A stretch of 64,000 nt of DNA from Romanomermis culicivorax (GCA_963922205.1 CAWUHX010000328.1:248001-312000); one strand, 5' to 3'. Numbered from the stretch's first letter, positions 1 through 11,704 are shown. Numbers and translations: made by a program. The notes: a model not told the origin generated them from the sequence alone.

Positions 1-623
1 TTTCAATTTTTGACAGAGTTATAAGCATTGAAATTCAAATTTTTGAAAATATCGACCGAAAATTTTTTCACGTCAATCGATAGATCTAGCCGAGATCTAC
101 TCGTAGGTATAACCCAAAAATGCAAATTTTGATTTTTAACTGAGTTATAGACAATCGAAAATTTGAAAAATTCAAATATTTCAGTTATGGACTAGAATTT
201 TTTTCTGCAGGGTTCATACAAAGTTGGAGAAAAAAAATTCCCTGTGTTTTCCAGGTTTTCCAGGTTGACAAATACAATTTTTCCAGGTTTTTATTATGAT
301 GAAATATACTATCCTGAAGAAAAATACTGAATAATAGAAATATGTGTGAGCTAAAGTATAATCAAAAATAGAGTACTAAATCAAAAAATTTATTTCAAAT
401 TATTGCGCAACCTAGCGCCGAAAAATTCTGATTCCGAGGCCTCTAAAACGTTGGAAAATCAATTTTTCAGCACATTCTTATGCAGCTACCGATGATCAAT
501 CGTGATCTTTTCACCATTTGATTGGTGGAAGCGTTAATACATTTTTCTAACGTTTTCGTATATCAAGAGCCAGTAATTTACCAATCATAATTATTTATGA
601 TATATATAAACCAACGTATAAAC
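1..623. repeat. AT-rich intron/intergenic DNA with dispersed repeat fragments
   Basis: No coding exon is visible. Around 70-180 lies one copy of a dispersed repeat recognised by ATCGATAGATCT followed by a stretch ending in an ACTGAGTTATAGACAA-like string. Related copies sit near 2735, 2909 and 4207. Positions 236-290 hold short direct repeats of TTTTCCAGG, also seen at 2628-2706. If the hel-1 gene at 3060-3585 is intact, this stretch is inside its third intron. Confidence 0.5.
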
Positions 624-1562
624 CAGTGTTTTTTTTGCACGAGCTGTTTTGCACGGTGCAAAAAAATCACCAAAAAAGTTTTGCACGCCAAAAAATTTTT
701 TGTACGCTAAATAAATAGTCACATTTTTCCACAAACTTCTTCCACAAATAAAGAAGTCAAATTTTTTTCCACATCAGTGTTTTTCTCGTCACTGGGCTTC
801 CGCACATAATGACTTTGAATTACACGAGAAATTGACGGTTAAGTCCTCTTGATGACAAGTGAGAGCCCAAAAAAGATAGTAATGTTTCCGGCGCCAAGCG
901 CCGGAAAAATTTTTTCGGTATTGACATTCAGCGACACTAGAAAATCAATTTTCTGAACATTTATTTCAAGAATTAGATTTGAATTCAGTGTTCAAAGTCG
1001 TAATTTTTAGAATTTAATTATTTGAAAAATTTTTAAACCAGTAATTTATTCGTTAACTCTCATGAACTTGGCCGAAAAGATATATATGAAGGAAAGAGTA
1101 GAAATTTCCGAAAACTTCTTCCATGAAGCTTCCGAATTGATTTTACGTTAAGAAAGGAATAATCGCTTCAAAAAGTTACGTATTGATCCTTCCCAAAAAA
1201 TGTGTCAAGGAAAAAATGTGAATCTTCATTAAATATCAAGATAAAATATTGAAGATTACCAATTAAAACATGAGATAATACGTTTAGGATGATGAAAATA
1301 GATTAAGTAATAAGTGAAGGTATAGACATGCTAGAAGCTGCGCCTGCGCTAGGAAATAAATAATAATACTTATTAAAGTTATAACCGGCGCGAAGCGCCA
1401 GAAAATTTTGAGATTTGCACCTACTAAAATGCACCGAATTCCATCTTTTCTATATGAAAACACCAAATTTTTTTCACACTTAATAAATATTTTTTTGCAC
1501 GGTGCAAAAAATCTGAGTTTTGCACGAGCGGAAAAAGCTTTGCACAGTGCAAAAAAACACTG
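624..1562. mobile_element. hAT-like non-autonomous DNA transposon (MITE)
   Basis: The element starts CAGTGTTTTTTTTGCAC and ends GTGCAAAAAAACACTG, which are terminal inverted repeats. It is flanked on both sides by the same 8-bp string GTATAAAC (616-623 and 1563-1570), a clean target-site duplication. An 8-bp duplication with CAGTG termini is typical of the hAT superfamily; P-like elements also make 8-bp duplications but with other ends. Multiple TTTTGCAC/GTGCAAAA copies lie just inside both ends (about 625-700 and 1495-1560), as expected for subterminal transposase-binding repeats. The 939-bp body has no transposase-like reading frame, so it would depend on an enzyme supplied elsewhere. It also holds two GC-rich hairpins (885-907 and 1385-1401). 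Confidence 0.8.
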
Positions 1563-1570
1563 GTATAAAC

Positions 1571-2550
1571 CATAAAAAAGTGTGATAGATATTTTACTTC
1601 GGACTCGGATATCGATCGGTAATTAATGCGGTGCAGAGCATCAGAAAAAATTTGGATTTTGATATTCTATATCGTTGGAAAATGACCATTTTTAATATCT
1701 ATTTCCTGCCTGACAAGTTTAATTTTTCATTGAATTCAACATGTTTTCAGTCAGGCAAACTAAAATTCAAAAATTAAGCAAGCAGCAATGAATTGAATGA
1801 CTTTTTCAGACAGAAGATCCTCTGCTATTGTCCCACGCTTGATCATTTTCCCAATGCAAAAAGTTACCTTCACGAAAGTCGAAAATTCTAAGGAACCACA
1901 AAATGATTTTGTGGAAATAATCTAGAAAAATCTAGGTTTTAGTCAAATATCTGAAAAAACAATACAAGGTCAAACATTCATCCATAACATGCTGATGTTT
2001 AAAAGCTATAAGCCAGCGTAAGCTAGGCCGACATTTTCCAACCGCACAACAGAAATGATAACAAGAATCATAAGTGACTTGAAATCCGGCGCGGAGCGCC
2101 GGAAAATTTTCGATATGTTTTCTTAAAAACGCATAAGAATGCATCTCCGGACAGGAAACTCACCCAATCAAAAGGGTCGTTAGTGTCTAATTTTTATAAG
2201 CCATGTTGGCTTGTGCCCCTAAACTTTTAGGAATCACTCAGAGTTTTTAGAAGCCATGGCTCCTAATTAACCTTAAAACACCCTGACCAGACTCGATTTT
2301 TTTCGCTCGCATATATGAATGCTCTATATAGCCGAAAACATTTTATTGATTAGTCTCCAATTTTCTGGCATAAATGAGGAGTTTGAATGTTTTCTCGAAT
2401 ATTACCCTTACAATCCAATTGAAACGCTGACTTTGACGTAATAATTTAAAGGCTAAATTAAAAGTTGAAGTTGAAAACCTAAAAAAAACAATCTCAAATA
2501 CTCGATGATTTTAAGCAATTTCACTTTCAATGTGCATAGTCGAATAAGAA
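1571..2550. other. AT-rich non-coding stretch
   Basis: I see no exon with protein-like composition on either strand. It contains one perfect GC hairpin (2086-2102, CCGGCGC stem, GGA loop). It is probably part of the long hel-1 intron. Confidence 0.4.
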
Positions 2551-2553
2551 AAC

Positions 2554-2570
2554 TCGCCGCAGCGCGGCGA
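2554..2570. repeat. GC-rich triloop hairpin
   Basis: TCGCCGC-AGC-GCGGCGA is a perfect 7-bp stem with a 3-nt loop, followed by AAAAATTT. It resembles the hairpins at 885-907 (stem TTTCCGGCGC, loop CAA), 1385-1401 (one mismatch, loop GAA) and 2086-2102 (loop GGA). All are embedded in very AT-rich DNA and followed by an A/T run. Confidence 0.6.
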
Positions 2571-2627
2571 AAAAATTTGACGATTTTCCTCTACTTTTCA
2601 ATACAAAATAATTATTTTTCCACAAAA

Positions 2628-3050
2628 TTCCCTGCGTTTTCCAGGTTTTCCAGGTTTTCCAGACCTGAAAAAAAATTCCCTGTGTTTTCCAGGTTTTCCA
2701 GGTTGTGTATGAACCCTGTTCTGTCAATCGATAGATCTCGTCGAGATTTATTCAAAAATATATTCCAAAATGTCACAACCTGATTTTTGGCCTAGCTATA
2801 AACAATTGAAAATTTTGAAAAATTCGATTAAATTTCGTGAAAGAAAAACCAAATTACGACAAAAAATCCAAATTTATTTGATATTGATCAGAGAACCTTC
2901 CCGTCTATCGATAGATCTAGCCGAGATCTACTCAAAAACATGATCTAAAATGTCACAATTTGATTTTTGAGCGAAATATAGGAAAATTTGGAAAATTCGA
3001 AATAAAATTGGAAAGAATTCGATAATTTTCCAAATTTTGTTGTTTTTCTT
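2628..3050. repeat. TTTTCCAGG short tandem repeat and dispersed ATCGATAGATCT repeats
   Basis: Positions 2628-2706 are a run of TTTTCCAGG units. It is followed by two diverged copies of the dispersed family containing ATCGATAGATCT (about 2733-2830 and 2905-2990), each continuing into a TCACAA-TTTGATTTTTG-like stretch. On the minus strand this is the start of the third hel-1 intron. Confidence 0.5.
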
Positions 3051-3059
3051 CACTCTTAC

Positions 3060-3585
3060 TTGGCCATCGATCGGTTCCAATTGTTGTAAAGTAGCTAAAA
3101 CGAAAACGGCCGTTTTTCCCATACCAGATTTGGCTTGGCAAACGATATCCATGCCCAAAATGGCTTGCGGGATACATTCGTGTTGAACTGAAAAAATATT
3201 GGAAAATTTAAGAAATTTGGATATCGATCAAAATCAATTTTCTACCTTCCGACGGATGTTCAAAACCGCAATCGATAATAGCTCGTAGAATTTCGGGTTT
3301 TAGTAGAAAATCGCGAAATCCGCTGCTATGTATCGAAGCGTAGGCGCCCTAAACGTCCAAAAAAATGGATTTTTTCGCCCGAAACCAACGAAAAATCGTC
3401 GATTTTTCAATCAAATCGCAACTGTAATTTACTTTGACATTCTTTTTCCCATCGTTAGCCGACGATCCGTTGGTTTCTTTGGTCGGACGGGCGTTATTTT
3501 CTTGCGTGGCGTTATTATTCGCGGTGGTGGTCGTTTCGTCTTGTTCTTCTTCGTAATCTAATAAATCTTCTTCGACGTTGGCCAT
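3060..3585 (-). CDS. hel-1: DEAD-box RNA helicase UAP56/DDX39B homologue, 5' exons (partial)
   Basis: Spliceosome and mRNA-export ATPase of the DDX39B/Sub2 family, nuclear. Three in-phase exons are visible. Exon 1 is 3585-3433 (51 codons, acidic start with a LLDYEEE motif typical of this family). Exon 2 is 3348-3246 (contains [12 protein letters not shown] and the Q-motif region up to CGFEHPSE). Exon 3 is 3187-3060 ([20 protein letters not shown], then the Walker A motif AKSGMGKT and [10 protein letters not shown]). Donors are GTAAAT, GTAGAA and GTAAGA; acceptors are GTTTAG and TTTTCAG. Phases agree throughout (153, 103 and 128 nt). The remaining two thirds of the helicase (DECD box, SAT, HRxGR motifs) is absent from 1-3059. 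So either intron 3 exceeds 3 kb and leaves the window, or the gene is truncated. I favour a long intron because every visible exon is intact. Confidence 0.9.
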
Positions 3586-3589
3586 ATTT

Positions 3590-4440
3590 TTAAGGTTCTT
3601 TTAGGCAAAAATTGGTCAAAAAAAGGAAAAATAGTCGAAAAAAATCTTAAATCCGCAAAAATTCCGAAAAAAATCGATCAATTTTCAAGAAAACGCCGCT
3701 AAAATCCGAAACGCCAAAAAATTTGCGAGCTACAGTAACTAGAACAAATTTTAGAAAATCGATAATCTACGATGCGGAAGTTTTGTTACGAAAGTTACTA
3801 CTTGCTGATCATGATGTAAAACAAACAAACACATGACGAGCTGCAGGAAATTCTTGTCCGCATGATTAGATTCTAAGATCATTAATTAATGAGGCGTTTG
3901 CGTATTATTTATTAATGCTGACACTTTTTTATTAGATAAGCAGGTGATATTTGATCTAAAAAAGCAAAAAACTAGAAACATGCAAAATCATGCTCATGAT
4001 TTAGGAAATGAGAATCTAATTAGGAATTTTTCATGTGCACAGGTCTTGCAACGAATGTTGGGTGTTTTCATGTAAATCTCGGATTTTCATGAGCAATGCT
4101 TGAGTATGTAAATTTGGTGTTTAGCATGGATGTTTAAATTTGCATATTTTTTGTGATGGATCATGGAAATTATGTCCATGATTTTTTTTTATTTTATGTC
4201 CCTTATCAATCGATAGATTTTAAAAAGATATATCCAAAAATATAAACTAAAAAGTTTAAACTTTATTTTTGATCAAGTTATGACAATTTACACCACAAAA
4301 ATTAAAATCATGAAAAATCTCGATAATACTAAAATTTAATTATCAATTTGTGGAGCTTGATTAGCTGATTTCAAAAATATAAGTTTCATCAAAATCGACC
4401 CAATAATGATCGAGTTACGATCGTTCAAAGTTTTTTTTGA
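3590..4440. other. Upstream region of hel-1, AT-rich, no gene seen
   Basis: No convincing exon. Contains GCTACAGTAAC near 3730, a member of the TACTGTAG motif group seen across the window, and a diverged ATCGATAGAT repeat copy near 4207. It should include the hel-1 promoter (minus strand), but no clear promoter element can be named. Confidence 0.4.
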
Positions 4441-6240
4441 CTAAAAATTATGCAAATTTTTTTACTCGAGTGTAAAGTGGACGGGTTTTTAAACGCAAAT
4501 TTTGGGTCGATTGTAAACCTTAAAATCTTCAAAATTTCAATTTAGCTATTGCAAAAGGCTTGGTTTTACACTTTACACGTAGAAAAATTCAACTTTACAC
4601 TCTGAAAACTTGAACTTTTTCCTATTTACACTGGAAAAATTAACTTTACACTTTAAACTAAGATGTCAAATTTTCGATGTAAACAGCCCGATTCTAACTC
4701 GAAAAGAGAGAAATTTTTGCGAAAAACTGTACTTTACACTTTGGAAAGTGAAAAATTATTTTTCCTCTCAACTTTACACTTGGTAAAGTGTACTGTAAAA
4801 AGTTAATTTTCAACATTTACATCAAAAAGAATCTAGTTTACACTCAGAAAGTTGATAATTTTGCAGAAGAACTTTACACAATCTACCATTTTCTTTACAC
4901 ATTCCATTTTTACACTCGGAAATTTAAACTAGAAAACTACTTTACACTTTCCTACACATACCAGTTTTACGCTTCGAAATTTACACTGGAAAACTTAGTT
5001 TACACTTTTCACACACGATAGCTTTACAGTTTGGAATTCACGCTAGAAAAGTTGACTTTACACTTTTTACATGAGTCAGGTTTACACTTTGGAATTTACA
5101 CTCGAAAAATTTATTTTACACTTTTTACACATAGCATTTTTACACTTTGAAATTTACACTAGGAAACTGAATTTTACACTTTTTTATGAATTCCAGTTTT
5201 ACATTTTGAAATTTAAACTAGAAAACTACTTTACACTTTTCTACACATGCCAGTTTTACGCTTCGAAATTTACACTAGAAAATTTAGTTTAAACTTTTCA
5301 CACACGACAGCTTTACACTTTGAATTTACGCTAGAAAAGTTCACTTTACACTTTTTACATGAGTCAGGTTTACACTTTGGAATTTACGCTAGAAAACTTG
5401 ATTTTACACTTTATACACATAGCATTTTTACATTTTGAAATTTACATTAGGAAACTGAATTTTACACTTTTTAATAAATTCCAGTTTTACATTTTGAAAT
5501 TTACACTGGAAAATTTAATTTTGCGCAGTTTTACACTAAAAACTTTCATTTTACACCTTCTGAACTTACGTCAGAAAATAAAGTTTACTTTTTTTATGAA
5601 TTCAGATTTACGCTCTACAATTTACACTGGAAAAATTACCTTTACACTTTTTTACACACATCAGTCTTACACTTTTGAATTTAAACTAGAATTTTTTAGT
5701 TTACACTTTCTGAATTTACACTAGAATATTGAATTTTACACCCTTTTCAAATATTATAGGTTTACACTTTGACATTTACACTGGAAAAATTAACTTTACA
5801 CTTTTTTACACACATCAATCTTACGCTTTTGAATTTAAACTAGAAACTTTTAGTTTACACCTTCTGAATTTACACTCAATAATTCCTTTTTTGTAAATTT
5901 TAGGTTTACACTTTGACATTTACATTGGAAAAATTAACTTTACACTTTTTTACACACATCTGTTTTACACTTTTGAATTTACACTAAAAAACTTATTTTA
6001 CACTTTTTAAACATGACAGTTTTACACTTTGAAATTTACACCAGAAAATTGAATTTTATACTTCTTTTTATAAATTTTAATTTTACACTTTGAAATTTAC
6101 ACTGAAAATTTAATTTTACACCGTTTTACACCCGTCAGTTTTACACTATAAACTTTTATTTTACACCTTCTGAACTTACATTAGAAAATTAAAGTTTACA
6201 TTTTTTTATAAATTTCAGTTTTACACCCTGAAATTTACGC
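4440..6240. repeat. Diverged TTTACAC-rich tandem repeat (left flank of satellite)
   Basis: Imperfect repeats built from TTTACACTTT / GAAATTTACACTAGAAAA modules, spaced roughly 60-75 bp, with many substitutions and length changes. Short open frames here come only from the repeat and have no protein-like character. Divergence is greatest at this edge and falls toward 6240, the usual pattern for an array kept uniform in its centre. Confidence 0.8.
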
Positions 6241-9110
6241 TGGAAAATTTAATTTTACACTTTTTTATGAATTTCATTTTTACATTTTGAAATTTACACT
6301 ACAAAATTGAATTTTACATTTTTTTATAAATTTCAGTTTTACACCCTGAAATTTACTTTGGAAAATTTAATTTTAAACTTTTCTACAAATGTCAGTTTTA
6401 CACTTGTATATTTACACAAGAAACTTTTATTTTACACTTTCTGAATTTACACTAGAAAATGGAATTTTACACTTTTTTTATGAATTTCATTTTTATATTT
6501 TGAAATTTACACTAAAAAATTGAATTTTACACTTTTTTATGAATTTCATTTTTACATTTTGAAATTTACACTAGAAAATTGAATTTTACATTTTTTTATA
6601 GATTTAAGTTTTACACCCTGAAATTTACTTTGGAAAATTTAATTTTACACTTTTTTATGAATTTCATTTTTGCATTTTGAAATTTACACTAGAAAATTGA
6701 ATTTTACAGTTTTTTATGATTTTCATTTTTACATTTTGAAATTTACACTAGAAAATTGAATTTTACACTTTTTTATGAATTTCATTTTTACATTTTTAAA
6801 TTTACACTAGAAAATTGAATTTTACATTTTTTTATGAATTTCATTTTTACATTTTGAAATTTACACTAGAAAATTGAATTTTACACTTTTTTATGAATTT
6901 CATTTTTACATTTTTAAATTTACACTAGAAAATTGAATTTTACAGTTTTTTATGATTTTCATTTTTACATTTTTAAATTTACACTAAAAAATTGAATTTT
7001 ACACTTTTTAATGAATTTCATTTTTACATTTTTAAATTTACACTAGAAAATTGAATTTTACACTTTTTGATGAATTTCATTTTTACATTTTGAAATTTAC
7101 ACTAGAAAATTGAATTTTACATTTTTTTATGAATTTCATTCTTACATTTTTAAATTTACACTAGAAAATTGAATTTTACATTTTTTTATGAATTTCATTT
7201 TTACATTTTGAAATTTACACTAGAAAATTGAATTTTACACTTTTTTATGAATTTCATTTTTACATTTTTAAATTTACACTAGAAAATTGAATTTTACACT
7301 TTTTTATGAATTTCATTTTTACATTTTTAAATTTACACTAGAAAATTGAATTTTACACTTTTTAATGAATTTCATTTTTGCATTTTGAAATTTACACTAG
7401 AAAATTGAATTTTACATTTTTTTATGAATTTCATTTTTACATTTCGAAATTTACACTAGAAAATTGAATTTTACACTTTTTTATGAATTTCATTTTTACA
7501 TTTTTAAATTTACACTAGAAAATTGAATTTTACACTTTTTTATGAATTTCAGCTTTACATTTTGAAATTTACACTAGAAAATTGAATTTTACACTTTTAT
7601 TATGAATTTCATTTTTACATTTTTAAATTTACACTAGAAAATTGAATTTTACACTTTTTTATGAATTTCATTTTTACATTTTTAAATTTACACTAGAAAA
7701 TTGAATTTTACAGTTTTTTATGATTTTCATTTTTACATTTTTAAATTTACACTAGAAAATTGAATTTTACACTTTTTGATGAATTTCATTTTTACATTTT
7801 TAAATTTACACTAGAAAATTGAATTTTACACTTTTTGATGAATTTCATTTTTACATTTTGAAATTTACACTAGAAAATTGAATTTTACATTTTTTTATGA
7901 ATTTCATTCTTACATTTTTAAATTTACACTAGAAAATTGAATTTTACATTTTTTTATGAATTTCATTTTTACATTTTGAAATTTACACTAGAAAATTAAA
8001 TTTTACACTTTTTTATGAATTTCATTTTTACATTTTTAAATTTACACTAGAAAATTGAATTTTACACTTTTTTATGAATTTCATTTTTACATTTTTAAAT
8101 TTACACTAGAAAATTGAATTTTACACTTTTTAATGAATTTCATTTTTGCATTTTGAAATTTACACTAGAAAATTGAATTTTACATTTTTTTATGAATTTC
8201 ATTTTTACATTTCGAAATTTACACTAGAAAATTGAATTTTACACTTTTTTATGAATTTCATTTTTACATTTTTAAATTTACACTAGAAAATTGAATTTTA
8301 CACTTTTTTATGAATTTCAGCTTTACATTTTGAAATTTACACTAGAAAATTGAATTTTACACTTTTATTATGAATTTCATTTTTACATTTTTAAATTTAC
8401 ACTAGAAAATTGAATTTTACACTTTTTTATGAATTTCATTTTTACATTTTTAAATTTACACTAGAAAATTGAATTTTACAGTTTTTTATGATTTTCATTT
8501 TTACATTTTTAAATTTACACTAGAAAATTGAATTTTACAGTTTTTTATGATTTTCATTTTTACATTTTTAAATTTACACTAGAAAATTGAATTTTACACT
8601 TTTTAATGAATTTCATTTTTACATTTTTAAATTTACACTAGAAAATTGAATTTTACATTTTTTTATGAATTTCATTCTTACATTTTTAAATTTACACTAG
8701 AAAATTGAATTTTACATTTTTTTATGAATTTCATTTTTACATTTTGAAATTTACACTAGAAAATTGAATTTTACTCTTTTTTATGAATTTCATTTTTACA
8801 TTTTGAAATTTACACTAGAAAATTGAATTTTACTCTTTTTTATAAATTTCATTTTTACATTTTGAAATTTACACTAGAAAAGTGGACTTGACACTTTTTA
8901 CACGAATCAGGTTTACACTTTGGAATTTACACTAAAAAACTTGACGTTACACTTTTTACACATATAATTTTTATCCTTTGAAATTTACACTAGAAATTTG
9001 AATTTTACACTTTTTTTATAAATTTCAGTTTTACATTGTGAAATTTACACAAGTAAATTTTTACACTTTTTTATGAATTTCAATTTTACATTTTGTAAAA
9101 TCAAAAATTC
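6240..9110. repeat. 59-bp TTTACAC satellite with ~768-bp higher-order unit
   Basis: The monomer is about 59 bp and contains TTTACACTAGAAAATTGAA and ATGAATTTCATTTTTACA. About 45 copies run to about 8880, then degrade. Rare variants recur at a fixed spacing: AGCTTTACAT at 7551 and 8319, and CATTCTTACA near 7138 and 7909. This shows a higher-order unit of about 768 bp (13 monomers). Confidence 0.9.
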
Positions 9111-9289
9111 ATTATTAATCCCCAACTTTACACACCAAAAATATTGTTTTAATAATGTATTTATAAAATTGATAAATTTAAATTTAAAAAAAGTTTAAAT
9201 TTACAAATTGTAAAGAAGAAAATTTCGTCAAAAAACGTCAACTTTTTACTGTAAAAATTTAAGTTTACACTCAATGAGAACATTTTTAT

Positions 9290-10050
9290 CTCCTCGAAAA
9301 AAAAGATGCCATTGAAGGGCTCGAACCCTGGACCTTAGCAGTTGTGACCAATCGAATTTTAGTGCACGTGACATACAACCAATCATATTTGAGGTCAATT
9401 TTCTACGGTGCAATCTGATTGGTCGGAACCGCCCATATGGATGGAGTCGACCCATGGGTGAAAAAAATTTCCGGTGAGGGGCTCGAACTCTTGCCCTTCA
9501 ATTGACGGTTCCAAAACTGTGGTTTTAGAGTGCCGGGCAGCCGCATGATGAACAGGCCCTAGGTGGTCACCAATGTCCAAGGACTGGAACGACATGCCCC
9601 AGAGAAAAAGAAATGCTTGGTGAGGGAGTCGAACCCTCGACCGTCTGCATGAGTGGTTCCAAAAGTGTGGTTTTTGGACTGGTGGCGTGTATCAGGTAGC
9701 CGCATGATGAAACGCTTATGACACCCCTAACTCTTTGAGGGGGTAGGGCCCTGAATGGTCACTGATGTCCAATGATCGGAACCATGTGGCTGGTACATGT
9801 CAGAGAAATAATGCTTGGTGTGGGAGTCGAATCCTCGACCTTCAGTATGGAGCTACGCTGGTGGTTCCAGGACTGGTTATAGCCATGATGGCAGGCAATG
9901 TTGTACATTACCATACAAGATCCCTCCACTTTGGAGCAACAGGGAGGGCCCTGGTACAGTCACTAGTGTTTAAGAGCCTCCTGTGTGGTGCCGGAGCTGT
10001 CCAACCACTGGTGAGTGTCACCATAGGTGTGACCATCCAGACCAGGGCTT
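9290..10050 (-). repeat. Repeats with tRNA-like T-arm / B-box sequences
   Basis: Read on the minus strand, several copies carry a tRNA T-arm-like block. The clearest, near 9620-9640, is GAGGG-TTCGACT-CCCTC, a perfect 5-bp stem with a 7-nt TTCGANT loop. Others lie near 9316, 9480 and 9825. They are followed by similar text (GGTTCCAAAA, CCGCATGATGA), so these are copies of one repeat family. No matching acceptor stem, D-arm or anticodon arm can be folded, so they are not functional tRNAs. A tRNA-derived SINE-like origin is an inference. Confidence 0.45.
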
Positions 10051-10695
10051 AACAAAAATGGCCAGGTTTGGAACCCTTGGATTGGCTGAAACATCAATCC
10101 TATGGGTGCAAGCCTCGACCTTGCAACAACAGGGGGGCCCATGGTACAGTCACCAGTGTTGAAGGGCTTCCTAGGTGGAGCCTGAGCTTTCCCATCACTG
10201 GCCAATGTCAGGGTAGGTGTGACCATTGTGACCAGGGCTCAACAAAAATGGCCGAGTTCGGAACCCATGGAATGGCTGAAACATCAATCCTACGGGTGGA
10301 ATGTTGTATGTTACCACAGGGGGGCCCTGGAATGGTCACCAGTGTTGAAGAGCTTGCGGGGTAGGGCTGGAGCTGTCGAACCCCCCATCAATGTCGAGGT
10401 ATGTGTGACCATCCCGGAACCAGGGCTCAACAAAAATGACCGGGTTCGGAACCCATGGAATGGCTGAAACATCAATCCTAGGGGTGGAATGTTGTATGTT
10501 ACCACAGGGGGGCCCTGGAATGGTCACCAGTGTTGAAGGGCTTGCGGGGTAGGGCTGGAGCTGTCGAACCCCCCATCAATGTCGAGGTAGGTGTGACCAT
10601 CCGGGAACCAGGGCTCAACAAAAATGACCGGGTTTGGAACCTGTGGAATGGCTGAAACATCAATCCTACGGGTGGAATGTTGTATGTTACCATAT
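10050..10695. repeat. ~188-bp tandem repeat, about 3.5 copies
   Basis: Units are marked by GGTTCGGAACCC-like blocks near 10062, 10253, 10440 and 10628 (spacing 188-191 bp). Each unit contains ATGGCTGAAACATCAATCCTA and GGTCACCAGTGTTGAAG. The second and third units are nearly identical. The palindromic GGTTCGGAACC block resembles a pol III B box. Open frames in all directions are by-products of the GC-richer repeat. Confidence 0.8.
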
Positions 10696-10756
10696 AACAC
10701 GCAGTAAACATTAGGCTTTAAGGTTCCATTAAAATGTAACATATGTTGTAATTATA

Positions 10757-10765
10757 CATTTCAGG
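10757..10765 (+). promoter_or_regulatory. 3' splice / possible spliced-leader acceptor before receptor gene
   Basis: The sequence ATTTCAG|G lies directly before the ATG at 10766. In nematodes an acceptor this close to the start codon commonly receives a spliced leader. It could instead be a cis acceptor for an unseen upstream exon. Confidence 0.5.
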
Positions 10766-11671
10766 ATGAATTCAACATCGGAATATAATATACTACATTC
10801 ATTCGACGAAATACTCTCCACCAAACCCGGCAGATATATAACAGCCACGTTATATTTTTTCCCAACCTTAATCGGCATATCATCGGCTCTGATCGTTATC
10901 CGCGCAATCGTCAAATTCAAAGAATTCAACACGTTCATTTTTTTCATCATGGCTAACCATTGCACTATGGACGTAATTTCGCTGTCGTCTATCGGCGTAT
11001 ACATCGGAATATGTCACATAAGGCAATCATCGTTACATCAAAATTTAGAAAAAATTATGGGTTTCGCAATCGATTTCGGTTGGTTTACGAGCAGCTTATT
11101 TTTAATAGCGTTTTCTTTATCCAGGATGATAAAATTGAAATTTAGTAAATTGGCGGCGAAATATTTGACGCGAAGGGTAGCGATTGTGATTTCCTTATCA
11201 GCGATTTATATGCCCTGTTTGTGTTTAACGGGCAATGATATTTGGTTGCCGGAAACTACGGTATGTTTGTACGGAAATTTTTCTACGTGGGCGTATAATA
11301 GCGAGGGATCGCGATTTGGTCATTTTATGGAATCATTGTCGTATTATTATTACGTAATAAGTCCGACGATTTTAATTTTGACCAATTCGATATCGGTCTA
11401 TTATTTGAAAAAAGCACGAATTGGCATGGCGCACGATCAAATGCGAAGGTCGATGCGTAAGAAAGAAGTGAAATTAATTGTTCAATGTTTGATTAATTCG
11501 GCTGTTTATTCGTTATCTTGCGTAAGCTATTTTCTGGTCATTGTTCTACAAAATGAATATTCTTGTTTATCTATACTCGCACATTTATTATGGATTCTAA
11601 ATCACGTTAATTCGGCGATTGTTTATTTCATTTTCAATACTAGGATCCGATGTACAATATTTCATCGATAG
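10766..11671 (+). CDS. Nematode chemoreceptor-type 7TM GPCR (Srx-like), single exon
   Basis: 301 aa, intronless. The short N-terminus has an N-glycosylation sequon at residue 2 (NST). Hydrophobic segments lie at about 25-50, 57-82, 98-122, 138-160, 195-216, 243-265 and 270-292. The third intracellular loop is basic (MRRSMRKKEVKLIVQC), and TM7 ends NSAIVYFIFNTRIR, the NxxxY-like end and arginine seen in nematode serpentine receptors. The +EVK.I.Q pattern before TM6 is like Srx receptors and is shared with the receptor at 28420-31652, so the two are probably related. Such proteins act in chemosensory cilia. The start fits the acceptor one base upstream. A polyadenylation signal AATAAA lies at 11699-11704. 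Exact subfamily is uncertain. Confidence 0.8.
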   Translation: MNSTSEYNILHSFDEILSTKPGRYITATLYFFPTLIGISSALIVIRAIVKFKEFNTFIFFIMANHCTMDVISLSSIGVYIGICHIRQSSLHQNLEKIMGFAIDFGWFTSSLFLIAFSLSRMIKLKFSKLAAKYLTRRVAIVISLSAIYMPCLCLTGNDIWLPETTVCLYGNFSTWAYNSEGSRFGHFMESLSYYYYVISPTILILTNSISVYYLKKARIGMAHDQMRRSMRKKEVKLIVQCLINSAVYSLSCVSYFLVIVLQNEYSCLSILAHLLWILNHVNSAIVYFIFNTRIRCTIFHR

Positions 11672-11704
11672 TGAAATTTATAGAATACATAATTTGGAAA
11701 TAAA

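Noticed and set aside
6240..8880. CRISPR-like regular array
   Set aside because: Units are contiguous with no unique spacers, in a eukaryotic genome; it is an ordinary satellite.
9600..9700. Functional tRNA gene
   Set aside because: Only a T-arm can be folded; acceptor, D and anticodon arms are missing.
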